This document shows positions 1-6,080 of a stretch of 6,167 nucleotides of DNA, one piece after another. The notes beneath the pieces are model-generated. The model was not told where the DNA came from. It ran no database searches and was given only the letters and a program-made list of their open reading frames with translations. Origin of the DNA: CAYLKS01 sp964384205 [NCBI: uncultured bacterium] (GTDB taxonomy: Bacteria; JAGOEH01). The stretch is taken from the NCBI GenBank assembly GCA_964384205.1, contig CAYLKS010000057.1, forward strand, positions 12,570 through 18,736, read 5' to 3'. The translations under genes were made by a program, and so were the position numbers. Positions within the stretch are counted from its first letter, which is position 1. Each line of letters opens with the position of its first letter.

Positions 1-257
1 TAAGTTATTTTTATGGTTTTAAGATTTATTCATTAATATTTTGATAATTTAAGCGATAAAATTTTATCTGTTAGAATTTTGAATTATTTATATATTATTT
101 ATATGGGAAAAACTATTTTTTTAATAAAAAAAATTTTTTTAAATAAATTTATCTAAAAAATAATAAATATTAAATATAAAAAAAATTAATAAAAAGTATT
201 GACAGCAGATTTTTTATATATTAATTTGTAAAATAATTGATTAAATAAGGATATTTT
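1..257. other. AT-rich non-coding leader before the cysteine-repeat gene
   Basis: No convincing gene is seen here. The stretch is extremely AT-rich: 121-180 contains a single G/C. It holds long A and T tracts, including T7 at 116-122, A8 at 126-133 and T7 at 134-140, which can pair with one another and would be expected to curve the DNA. Such tracts just upstream of a -35 box can act as UP elements, but that is inference. A short open stretch from position 3 to a TGA at 42-44 could be the tail of a gene entering from the left; it is too short to judge. Confidence 0.5.
199..226 (+). promoter_or_regulatory. probable promoter of the cysteine-repeat gene
   Basis: A perfect TTGACA -35 box lies at 199-204. 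The -10 box is weaker: TTAATT at 221-226 gives a 16-base spacer, and TATTAA at 219-224 gives 14. The A/T tracts upstream could strengthen it. The match is by eye; in DNA this AT-rich, -10-like hexamers are common, so the -35 box is the main evidence. Confidence 0.45.
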
Positions 258-860
258 ATGAAAAAGAAATATTTAAAGCCTTTAATAATAGGATTTAATA
301 TATTAAGTAGTACAGTATTGGCAACAACTAATCCGTGTTCAACAGGGCAGTATCCAGTTTCTGGTTGTTCTTCTGGAAACGTAGCGACTACTACATGTGA
401 ATCTGGATTTCATGCAGCAATAAGCTGTCCTGAAGGTAATCAAGCAGGTTCTTATTGTACTCCCGGGGGATCACCTGCAATAGATTGTAATAGTGGAAGT
501 AGTCCTTATATGGGGGTGTGTTATGGTGGCAATAATACCTGGGAAGATGGATGTATTGGGGGAAATAATGCATCATCAGAGTATACTGAATGTGAGGCTG
601 GGTATAAAGCTTCTGTTAATGGATGCTTAAATGGTGAGGAAGCAAGTGGTTCTTATGCAGGATGTTTTAATGGCAATAAAGCAGATGATATAGGTTGTGA
701 TTTTGGTAATGATGCTTCTGGTGGACATGGTTGTAATAGTGGAAGCCGTGCTGATTTTGGTTTTTGTACCAATGGCGGTAATGCCCAGGGTGGTATTGGT
801 TGTGAAACTGGTAATAATGCATCAACATGTTATGTTGGCAATTCTCCTTTTCATGAATAA
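258..860 (+). CDS. secreted cysteine-repeat protein (16 x CxxGxx[A/P])
   Basis: A 200-residue protein of no family I recognise. It starts with a signal peptide: Lys-rich residues 1-7, a hydrophobic core about 8-21, and a likely signal peptidase I site after Ala22 (Val20-Leu-Ala). There is no lipobox and no membrane anchor, so it is probably exported and released. The rest is a tandem repeat with cysteines at 27, 37, 47, 57, 67, 77, 88, 99, 112, 123, 136, 147, 159, 170, 182 and 191. Every one is followed by Gly at +3, and +6 is Ala (11), Pro (4) or Thr (1). Spacing is exactly 10 for the first six cysteines, then 9-13. Linkers are rich in Gly, Asn and Ser. Sixteen cysteines could form eight disulfides, or a cysteine ladder in a beta-solenoid. 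The start is supported by AAGGA at 247-251, six bases before the ATG. Possible roles (surface structure, ice or metal binding, a modified-peptide precursor) are guesses; no modifying enzyme is visible nearby. Confidence 0.85.
   Translation: MKKKYLKPLIIGFNILSSTVLATTNPCSTGQYPVSGCSSGNVATTTCESGFHAAISCPEGNQAGSYCTPGGSPAIDCNSGSSPYMGVCYGGNNTWEDGCIGGNNASSEYTECEAGYKASVNGCLNGEEASGSYAGCFNGNKADDIGCDFGNDASGGHGCNSGSRADFGFCTNGGNAQGGIGCETGNNASTCYVGNSPFHE
336..848 (+). repeat. sixteen tandem CxxGxx[A/P] units of about 10-13 codons
   Basis: The repeat array covers residues 27-197 of the secreted protein. It is conserved at protein level (Cys at +0, Gly at +3, Ala/Pro at +6) and mostly diverged in DNA. Two islands of identity remain: a 15-base match between 485-499 and 731-745 (coding Cys-Asn-Ser-Gly-Ser) and a 12-base match between 564-575 and 813-824 (Asn-Asn-Ala-Ser). 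This suggests expansion by duplication of units followed by drift under selection on the key residues. Confidence 0.85.
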
Positions 861-1111
861 ATGTGTTATATTGAAATAAAATAAGTTATATTTTTGCCTT
901 GAAATTTATGTTGATTTAAAATAATTTTAATTCTTCATTAGATGGAAAATATTTTTAATATGTTAACGAAATAAGAGTGGTATTGCTAAATTTATTTATG
1001 ATTTTTTGAAATTCTTAAAAAAGGATTGAATCTATTCTGATTTGTTATAAATTTATTGAGATAAGCTTTTGTTTATTATCTATCAAATATTAGAAAAAAT
1101 ATTGTATTTTT

Positions 1112-1142
1112 TTGAGGAAAATATATTATTTTTTTTTATAAT
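1112..1142 (+). promoter_or_regulatory. possible promoter of the small membrane-protein gene
   Basis: A perfect TATAAT -10 hexamer lies at 1137-1142, with TTGAGG at 1112-1117 as a partial -35 box and a long 19-base spacer. Transcription would start near 1149-1150 and give a leader of about 44 bases before the GTG start. An extended -10 at 1043-1051 is an alternative. Chance matches are likely in such AT-rich DNA. Confidence 0.35.
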
Positions 1143-1180
1143 TATAAAATTTTGTCTTTTTTTTATCGTATATTAAATAA

Positions 1181-1188
1181 AAAGGAGG
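1181..1188 (+). promoter_or_regulatory. strong ribosome binding site that sets the GTG start
   Basis: AAAGGAGG is a full Shine-Dalgarno sequence ending five bases before the GTG at 1194. It is the strongest one in the window. It argues against a longer reading from TTG at 1152, in which this site would be internal coding sequence (Lys-Lys-Glu-Glu) and which has no ribosome binding site of its own. Confidence 0.8.
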
Positions 1189-1193
1189 AAATT

Positions 1194-1571
1194 GTGGAAA
1201 AACATGTCTCTTTATCAGGACTTTTACTTATTACTTATGGTATTTTACATGTTTTATTTTTATTTATTGTGTTTATATTATTTTTATTACCATCTGGTCA
1301 TTATTTTCATATTTTTTCATATAATAGAACAGGTTTGGATATCCCTTTTGTCCCTATTATTTTTGGATTATTTATAGTATTTTCTATATTGGGAATAGTT
1401 ACAATTATCGCAGGTATAGGAATAATGAAGTTTAAGGAATGGGCAAGGATTTTAGCTGTTATTTCTTCTATATTGATGTTGCTTAATATACCTATTGGTA
1501 CTTTTATTGGTGTATATACATTATGGGTATTGTTACAAAAAGAAACTGTTACTTTATTTAATATTAAATAA
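1194..1571 (+). CDS. small four-helix integral membrane protein, function unknown
   Basis: A 125-residue, very hydrophobic protein starting at GTG with a strong ribosome binding site. Hydrophobic segments lie at about residues 8-32, 52-76, 84-98 and 100-115, suggesting four helices in the inner membrane. Between the first two is a polar loop (about 33-50, with His36, His39, Asn44 and Arg45). The C-terminal half carries Lys-Glu-Trp-Ala-Arg-Ile-Leu-Ala (81-88), Asn-Ile-Pro-Ile-Gly-Thr (98-103) and Gly-Val-Tyr-Thr-Leu-Trp-Val-Leu-Leu (106-114). I recall this pattern from uncharacterised small membrane proteins in many bacteria, but I know of no assigned function. A TTG-initiated form from 1152 (139 residues) is possible but unlikely. 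The gene overlaps the end of the convergent GT9 gene by 8 bp. Its link to the polysaccharide operon is only by position. Confidence 0.8.
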   Translation: MEKHVSLSGLLLITYGILHVLFLFIVFILFLLPSGHYFHIFSYNRTGLDIPFVPIIFGLFIVFSILGIVTIIAGIGIMKFKEWARILAVISSILMLLNIPIGTFIGVYTLWVLLQKETVTLFNIK

Positions 1572-2742
1572 ATATGTCGCCTTTTAATATTGAATCAACC
1601 GCTTTTTGTACCTCTGCTACAGATATTTGTTTTATACATGGTGGAGGTGCATTTAGCTTGCATTCTGTAGGAATTCCTTTATCATAACATGGGTAACATT
1701 TAATTTTATTAAAAATATTAATAGAATTTGGAGAGTATGGTCCTGTTCTTTTATAATTTGTAGGTCCGAAAATTGCTATTACAGGAGTATTAGTTGCAGC
1801 GGCGAAGTGCATTAAAGCAGAATCATTTGATATAAATAAATTACATCTTTTTATTATTGCCATAATTGTATTTAGATTAAAAATTTTGTCTGGCACAATA
1901 GAATTTTTAATTTGTGAATGTGCTTGATGTAATAGTTCAAATTCGTCTGGACCGCCAAGTAGAAGAATTTTGGCATTATATTGATTTGCAATATAATTCC
2001 CTAATTTTATATATTTTTCCAGTTCCCACCTTTTATATTTTGTATTCTGTTTAGAACCTATTGCAAAACCAACTAATACAGTATTATTATTTATATTATA
2101 TTCATTGAGGAAAGAAAAAGCTTCTTTTTGAAATTTCTCTTTTATTGGGACTCTAAATTTTGGTTTATGAAATCTATCATTGAAGAATTGTGTTAATAGA
2201 TAAAGATTTAATTCAACATCATGTTGTTTTGCAGTATCATCTATAGTAAAATTATATAAAAATGAGAAATCTAAGTTATACATTTCAGGAATTTTTTTAT
2301 CATAAAAAGATATTTTATTTTTTGATTTTATGAGTGCAATTATGATTGATACCCATAATCCTTTAAATGGAAAAAATTTTATTAATAAATCAAATTTATA
2401 TTTTCTCAATTTATATATTAAAAAAACTTTTTTTATGAAAGATTTATATTTATCCCAGAAAATGTACTCATCTATATGGAAATGCTCTTTTAGTAAGGGG
2501 TATGAATAAGAAGGTGTTATAGCTATTATTTTTTGATAGTTTGTTTTTATTTTTAAATATTGTAGGGCTGGAAAATGCATTAAAACATTACCAATTCCAT
2601 TTGGTAAAAATATAATAATTTTATTAAAAACATTTGTATGCGAGGTAGATTTTTTTTTATAAAATAATTTTAAAAGATTATAGATGAATTTTACTAATAA
2701 TTTTTTCATAATATGTGGTGATTTTTGTTCTTTCTTCGGCAT
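1564..2742 (-). CDS. glycosyltransferase family 9 (ADP-heptose:LPS heptosyltransferase-like)
   Basis: A 392-residue member of GT9, the family that transfers heptose (or a related sugar) from a nucleotide donor onto lipopolysaccharide core or another glycan at the cytosolic face of the inner membrane. Visible landmarks are the N-terminal acceptor-side motif LPNGIGNVLMHFPAL (46-60), GxAIGS followed by KRW (225-239), LLGGPDE (261-267), and the donor-binding FISNDSALMHFAAA with FGPTN (303-316, 325-329). A C-terminal cysteine group (349, 352, 361, 369) resembles the CxPC...C...C pattern of many heptosyltransferase II proteins. The exact sugar cannot be read from sequence. The start is uncertain: the ATG at 2742 has no ribosome binding site and overlaps the flippase gene by 65 bp. 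Met12 (2709) gives a more typical MKKLLVKF start and a 32-bp overlap, but also lacks a good site. It is the last gene of the operon. Confidence 0.88.
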   Translation of the reverse strand: MPKKEQKSPHIMKKLLVKFIYNLLKLFYKKKSTSHTNVFNKIIIFLPNGIGNVLMHFPALQYLKIKTNYQKIIAITPSYSYPLLKEHFHIDEYIFWDKYKSFIKKVFLIYKLRKYKFDLLIKFFPFKGLWVSIIIALIKSKNKISFYDKKIPEMYNLDFSFLYNFTIDDTAKQHDVELNLYLLTQFFNDRFHKPKFRVPIKEKFQKEAFSFLNEYNINNNTVLVGFAIGSKQNTKYKRWELEKYIKLGNYIANQYNAKILLLGGPDEFELLHQAHSQIKNSIVPDKIFNLNTIMAIIKRCNLFISNDSALMHFAAATNTPVIAIFGPTNYKRTGPYSPNSINIFNKIKCYPCYDKGIPTECKLNAPPPCIKQISVAEVQKAVDSILKGDIFI

Positions 2743-4138
2743 TTAGAAATAAATGATATAAGATTATACAAAAAAATATTATTATTATCATTTTTATTAT
2801 TAATAGTAGTAAAAGATTTTTTATATTAATTATTAGAGATAATGATATTGTACAGATAGTAATTACTAAAATTTTAAATAAAATTGACCAGTTGTAGTTT
2901 ATTTTATAATATTTTTGTGAGAAGAAGTTACTGACAAAAGGAAATGACATATAAGAAATGAGAAAAGATATTGCTGCTCCAAAAATTTTATATTTAGGAA
3001 TAAGAATAATATTTCCTGCTATATTTATGATTGTAGCTGTAATAACTACTGGTAGATGGAGATATGTTTTTTTTGTTATATTTATTCCAACGCTTACAAT
3101 ATAGTTTATTCCTAAAAAAAAGTATCCTATTGTAATAAAAGGAACAATTTTATATGATGATAGATAATAATTGTCTTTTATTATAAATTTTATTATTTCT
3201 TTACTGAATATAGAAAGGCCGACAGATAAAATAGATAATATTATAGACACATATATAAAAATTTTAGGAAAAGCATATATTGCTTTTTTTTCTTTATCCA
3301 TTTTATAAGAATATGGTCCCCATGCAATTGCAAATGGAGCAATAAATGCTATAAATATTATTGTACCGATATTTGAACCTATACCGAATAATCCGCTTAA
3401 TTTTTCATCAAAATATTGGTTGAGGAATAATCTATTTGATAATTTTATAGACCAGTTAAGAAGGTTAATAAAACCTATTGGCATTGCAAAAATTACTAAT
3501 TTTTTTATTATATTGAAGTTTATATTAAAATCATGGTGCTTTAAAAAATGAAATATCAAAATAATAATTGTTATAATAATTAATGAGTAATAGTAAGAAT
3601 TTATAAAACCTTTTAAGTGTTGTTTTAATAATATTAGAAAGAAGATATTCAATATACCTATGCTTATTAATTTAATTAGACCGATACTTATGTATAAAAA
3701 AGGCTTTTCCAGTGCTCTTAAAAGTGAAAGATATAGGATTATTATTACATTTAAATATGATATAATAATGGATTTTGATATATAACTAAAAGAAATTTTA
3801 TTTTTAAAAAATTCTGTTAGAATAAAGTTTTTAGAAAAATAGAATAAGCTAAAAATTAATAAGAAATTCAATGAAATTATAATCAAGGAATTGAAAAATA
3901 GATTGTTATGTTTTTTTTCGTTATCATAGAAATGTCTTAGATAAGCAGTTGAAATGCCGATATTTATTAATATTTCGGTGAATTTCATAAATGAGAAAAG
4001 AATTTCTCTTAAACCATTTTCACTTATTGTTAGATATGCGGGATTAGTGTAAATAGGTATGAATATAAAATTTATGAATTGTGTTAGAATTTGCCCTATT
4101 CCGTAGATTAGAGTATGTAGACCTAATTTTTTAAACAT
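2678..4138 (-). CDS. Wzx-type polysaccharide flippase (MOP superfamily)
   Basis: A 486-residue polytopic membrane protein with roughly 12-14 hydrophobic helices, the usual size and layout of the oligosaccharide flippases of the MOP superfamily. These move undecaprenyl-linked glycan units from the inner to the outer face of the inner membrane. Family-like features are the N-terminal segment MFKKLGLHTLIYGIGQ, with a helix ending in PIYTNP (28-33); the AIAWGPYSYKMDKEKKA stretch (270-286); and the late NIAGNIILIPKYKIFGAAIS segment (372-391), which matches the common N...N..LIP.Y.I.GAA signature. It ends in a charged cytosolic tail. The ATG overlaps the stop of the upstream ligase gene by 8 bp and has no clear ribosome binding site, suggesting translational coupling. 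Being beside a Wzy/WaaL-type protein supports a Wzx role. The glycan it moves is unknown, so no gene symbol is given. Confidence 0.9.
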   Translation of the reverse strand: MFKKLGLHTLIYGIGQILTQFINFIFIPIYTNPAYLTISENGLREILFSFMKFTEILINIGISTAYLRHFYDNEKKHNNLFFNSLIIISLNFLLIFSLFYFSKNFILTEFFKNKISFSYISKSIIISYLNVIIILYLSLLRALEKPFLYISIGLIKLISIGILNIFFLILLKQHLKGFINSYYYSLIIITIIILIFHFLKHHDFNINFNIIKKLVIFAMPIGFINLLNWSIKLSNRLFLNQYFDEKLSGLFGIGSNIGTIIFIAFIAPFAIAWGPYSYKMDKEKKAIYAFPKIFIYVSIILSILSVGLSIFSKEIIKFIIKDNYYLSSYKIVPFITIGYFFLGINYIVSVGINITKKTYLHLPVVITATIINIAGNIILIPKYKIFGAAISFLISYMSFPFVSNFFSQKYYKINYNWSILFKILVITICTISLSLIINIKNLLLLLIIKMIIIIFFCIILYHLFLNAEERTKITTYYEKIISKIHL

Positions 4139-5543
4139 TGTTTTTAGAGTTTAGTTTATTTATATAAGATAAGATTGTATATGATAATCCTGTAAATATC
4201 CAGAAGAAGTTAATAGTGAAATTTGAAGGTTCAAATTGGAAAAAGAGGAAATATTGAAAAACAGATAATAGTATGCCTAAATATATTGATTTAAGTAATG
4301 GGTCATTGATTTTGTTGATTTTTTTTAGATGAAAAAGGAAATATTGGAAGAAATATAAAATAAGGGCAATAAGTCCCAAAATTCCTAATTCAGCAAAATA
4401 TAATCCAAAGATATTATGACATATTATCACTTCCCACAAACTGTGAGAATGTGGCATATAAAAACCGTTATAGTAATGAGGAAAACCGCGAAGTCCTACA
4501 CCTGTTAATAAATGATCAGTTCCAATATTATAAGCGCCGATTAATAAATTTATTCGTGTTGATGCTGAATAATCCACTCGTCCGGATGATATTAATATTA
4601 GAAATCTATTTATATATGACTGAACAAAATCATTTGTAAAATATAATATTATGAGAGCTATTAGTCCTGTTATTGCTGTTATATGATATAGTTTTTTATA
4701 GGGAGTAAAAAAATAGATTATAAAAATACTGATAAAAGATATTAGAAAAACACTTCTTGTGAATGTTGTAAGAATAGCAGCACTTATTATTGCTAATATC
4801 GTGAGAATCATTAGTTTATATTTTAATTTTATTTTTGATACCAATATGATTGAAAAACCGACTATATTGAACGATGATAGAAATATAGCAAATTTATTTA
4901 CACTTTCAAAAACGCCTTTTATTCTTGTAGCAGGATTAAATGGATTCAGTTTTTCTGATACGAATTTTGCAAGAGGAACTTGTTTAAAAAGATAGAGATT
5001 ATATCCAGATAATATTAAAATATTTAATGCCCACAGGATAAGGATAATATATAGTTCTCTTTTTGTAATTTCTATATTCGCAATAAATATACTCATAAGA
5101 AGAAGAAAGAAGAAACGTGTAATATATAATAGAGCATCCAATCTATTTGGCGAATATATAATAGAAAATGTCATTATAAATAAAAAGATAAATAAATATC
5201 CGAATTTATCGGGGATATTTATTGATAAATCTTTGTCATATAATTTTTTTAATATAAAAAATCCTAAGAATGCAAAAAATGTTACATGAAATAGAGATAT
5301 AGGGAAAAGTCTAAGTTGTGATAAATGTATATTTTCTAATGATGATGTTATTATAAGAGCTGGAATGAAATATGATTGATGTTTAAAAAATGAATAAGTG
5401 ATATAAATAATAAGTGGTAGTCCGACTATTAGCGCAAGGTATAAAATTATACTTTTTTTTAATATAAAAAAAGTTGAAAATAAAATAAATATTATTGAAG
5501 ATAATATATAAGTAATATTTTTAGGTTTTAGAATTTTTTCCAT
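4131..5543 (-). CDS. O-antigen ligase/polymerase family membrane protein (WaaL or Wzy type)
   Basis: A 470-residue protein with about 10-12 transmembrane helices and one large periplasmic loop (about 304-370), the layout of the Wzy_C/O-antigen ligase family (PF04932). These enzymes act in the periplasm on undecaprenyl-linked glycans, joining them to lipid A-core (WaaL), polymerising them (Wzy), or attaching them to other acceptors. Signature parts are FTRS (261-264) before a helix, Arg322 and Arg330 in the loop, GVGLRGF (348-354), and PHSHSLWEVIICHNIFG followed by AELGILGL (364-391). His365, His367 and His376 fall where the family keeps its functional histidine. Sequence alone does not separate ligase from polymerase. 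The start codon shares one base with the yjbQ stop (TAATG), and GGAG at 5548-5551, inside the last codons of yjbQ, serves as its ribosome binding site. Confidence 0.87.
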   Translation of the reverse strand: MEKILKPKNITYILSSIIFILFSTFFILKKSIILYLALIVGLPLIIYITYSFFKHQSYFIPALIITSSLENIHLSQLRLFPISLFHVTFFAFLGFFILKKLYDKDLSINIPDKFGYLFIFLFIMTFSIIYSPNRLDALLYITRFFFLLLMSIFIANIEITKRELYIILILWALNILILSGYNLYLFKQVPLAKFVSEKLNPFNPATRIKGVFESVNKFAIFLSSFNIVGFSIILVSKIKLKYKLMILTILAIISAAILTTFTRSVFLISFISIFIIYFFTPYKKLYHITAITGLIALIILYFTNDFVQSYINRFLILISSGRVDYSASTRINLLIGAYNIGTDHLLTGVGLRGFPHYYNGFYMPHSHSLWEVIICHNIFGLYFAELGILGLIALILYFFQYFLFHLKKINKINDPLLKSIYLGILLSVFQYFLFFQFEPSNFTINFFWIFTGLSYTILSYINKLNSKNNV

Positions 5544-5959
5544 TAGTCTCCAACTATTTGTAAATAGATTTTTCTTGTTCGTGACGTATTATCAAAATCA
5601 ATAAGAATAATTTGTTGCCATGTACCTAAAATTGGCTTTTTATTAATGATTGGAAATGAGAAGTTTGATTTTAATAATGAAGCTCTAAGATGGGCATATC
5701 CATTACCATCGTGCCATGTTTCATTATGGTAATAGTATGCTTGTTCAGGTATTATTTTTTGAAAAAATGATTTTAAATCTTTTTGGGTGCCTGGTTCAAA
5801 TTCTGTTGTTGTTATTGCAACAGTGGAACCGGGAGTATGTACAAGGGCGATGCCGTTATTTATTTTTGATTTGTCTAAAAAAGTAAAAATTTTATCACTT
5901 ATGTTTATAATATCGGTAAAACCTTTTGTGTTAACAGTAAATTCAAAAGTCTCTACCAT
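5543..5959 (-). CDS. yjbQ: YjbQ/UPF0047 family protein (secondary thiamine-phosphate synthase family)
   Basis: A 138-residue, full-length member of the UPF0047/YjbQ family (PF01894), small cytosolic proteins. E. coli YjbQ has weak thiamine phosphate synthase activity; the true role of the family is not settled. Conserved parts are HTPGSTVAITTTEFEPG (41-57), HNETWHDGNGYAHLRASLL (78-96), GTWQQIILIDFDN (112-124) and an Arg-Thr-Arg near the C-terminus (127-129). The histidines 41, 78, 83 and 90 and the acidic residues Glu53, Glu80 and Asp84 are candidates for the active or metal site. The start is secure: AAGGAG at 5967-5972 lies seven bases before the ATG. It is the first gene of the operon, with a promoter just upstream. 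No thiamine biosynthesis gene is present in the window, so the tie to the glycan genes downstream is positional only. Confidence 0.93.
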   Translation of the reverse strand: MVETFEFTVNTKGFTDIINISDKIFTFLDKSKINNGIALVHTPGSTVAITTTEFEPGTQKDLKSFFQKIIPEQAYYYHNETWHDGNGYAHLRASLLKSNFSFPIINKKPILGTWQQIILIDFDNTSRTRKIYLQIVGD

Positions 5960-5986
5960 GTAAAGTCTCCTTTTTAATTAATTTGT

Positions 5987-6014
5987 AATATATTATTTTT
6001 AAGTAAAAAGTCAA
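5987..6014 (-). promoter_or_regulatory. probable promoter of the yjbQ-glycan operon
   Basis: Read on the minus strand, TTGACT (6014-6009) and TATATT (5992-5987) are separated by 16 bases, close to a sigma-70 consensus. Transcription would start near 5980, giving a short leader of about 20 bases that contains the yjbQ ribosome binding site. No other good promoter was noticed between the four tightly packed genes, so this one probably drives them all. Confidence 0.5.
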
Positions 6015-6049
6015 TAATTATGACATATTTATTAGGAATTTTTTGGTAA

Positions 6050-6068
6050 TGTCAAGTAAATTGTGACA
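6050..6068. repeat. TGTCA-N9-TGACA inverted repeat
   Basis: Perfect 5-base arms at 6050-6054 and 6064-6068 flank a 9-base AT-rich centre. It sits 12 bases past the stop of the right-edge gene and about 36 bases upstream of the yjbQ -35 box. It could be an operator half-site pair. It could also be the end of an insertion sequence, since several families end in TGT...ACA. It is not a clear terminator on the minus strand, as no T run follows there. On the plus strand it is followed by five C, an A and eight T (6069-6081, with one C overlapping the arm edge), which is only loosely terminator-like. Confidence 0.4.
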
Positions 6069-6080
6069 CCCCCATTTTTT

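Larger units (their letters stand above)
861..1193. other. non-coding gap between the two plus-strand genes
   Basis: There is no supported gene in this 333-base AT-rich stretch. No GC-rich hairpin with a T run, which would end transcription of the cysteine-repeat gene, is visible. The gap does hold promoter-like sequences for the membrane-protein gene: an extended -10 (TG-T-TATAAA, 1043-1051) with TTGAAT at 1026-1031 at a short 14-base spacing, and a better TATAAT at 1137-1142. The separation and these boxes suggest that the two genes are transcribed independently. Confidence 0.5.

Noticed and set aside
391-576. Open frame of 61 codons on the minus strand within the cysteine-repeat gene
   Set aside because: It lies antisense to a strongly patterned coding sequence, has a His/Tyr-rich composition expected from reading the repeat backwards, and has no supporting start signals.
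336-848. CRISPR-like or non-coding tandem DNA repeat
   Set aside because: The regularity is in protein residues, not DNA; units differ at most bases and keep an open frame, so it is a protein repeat.
336-848. Pentapeptide-repeat (A[N/D]Lxx) assignment for the 10-residue period
   Set aside because: The central Leu/Phe needed every fifth residue is missing; only Cys, Gly and Ala/Pro positions are conserved.
697-879. Hydrophobic 60-codon plus-strand frame overlapping the end of the cysteine-repeat gene
   Set aside because: It is the +1 shifted reading of Gly/Asn/Cys codons, which gives Val, Met and Leu; it has no clear ribosome binding site, and the main frame explains the sequence.
861-960. 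Intrinsic terminator after the cysteine-repeat gene
   Set aside because: No stable GC-containing stem followed by a T run could be found; T runs alone are everywhere in this DNA.
1152-1193. TTG start 14 codons upstream for the small membrane protein
   Set aside because: There is no ribosome binding site before it, and the extension contains the full Shine-Dalgarno sequence that serves the GTG at 1194.
1192-1377. Plus-strand frame of 61 codons overlapping the membrane-protein gene
   Set aside because: It is a frame-shifted shadow of the membrane-protein gene; its Tyr/Phe/Leu content comes from the T-rich DNA.
4451-4995. Two plus-strand open frames (62 and 78 codons) antisense to the ligase gene
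   Set aside because: They have no start signals or recognisable motifs, and the minus-strand gene with clear Wzy_C features accounts for the region.
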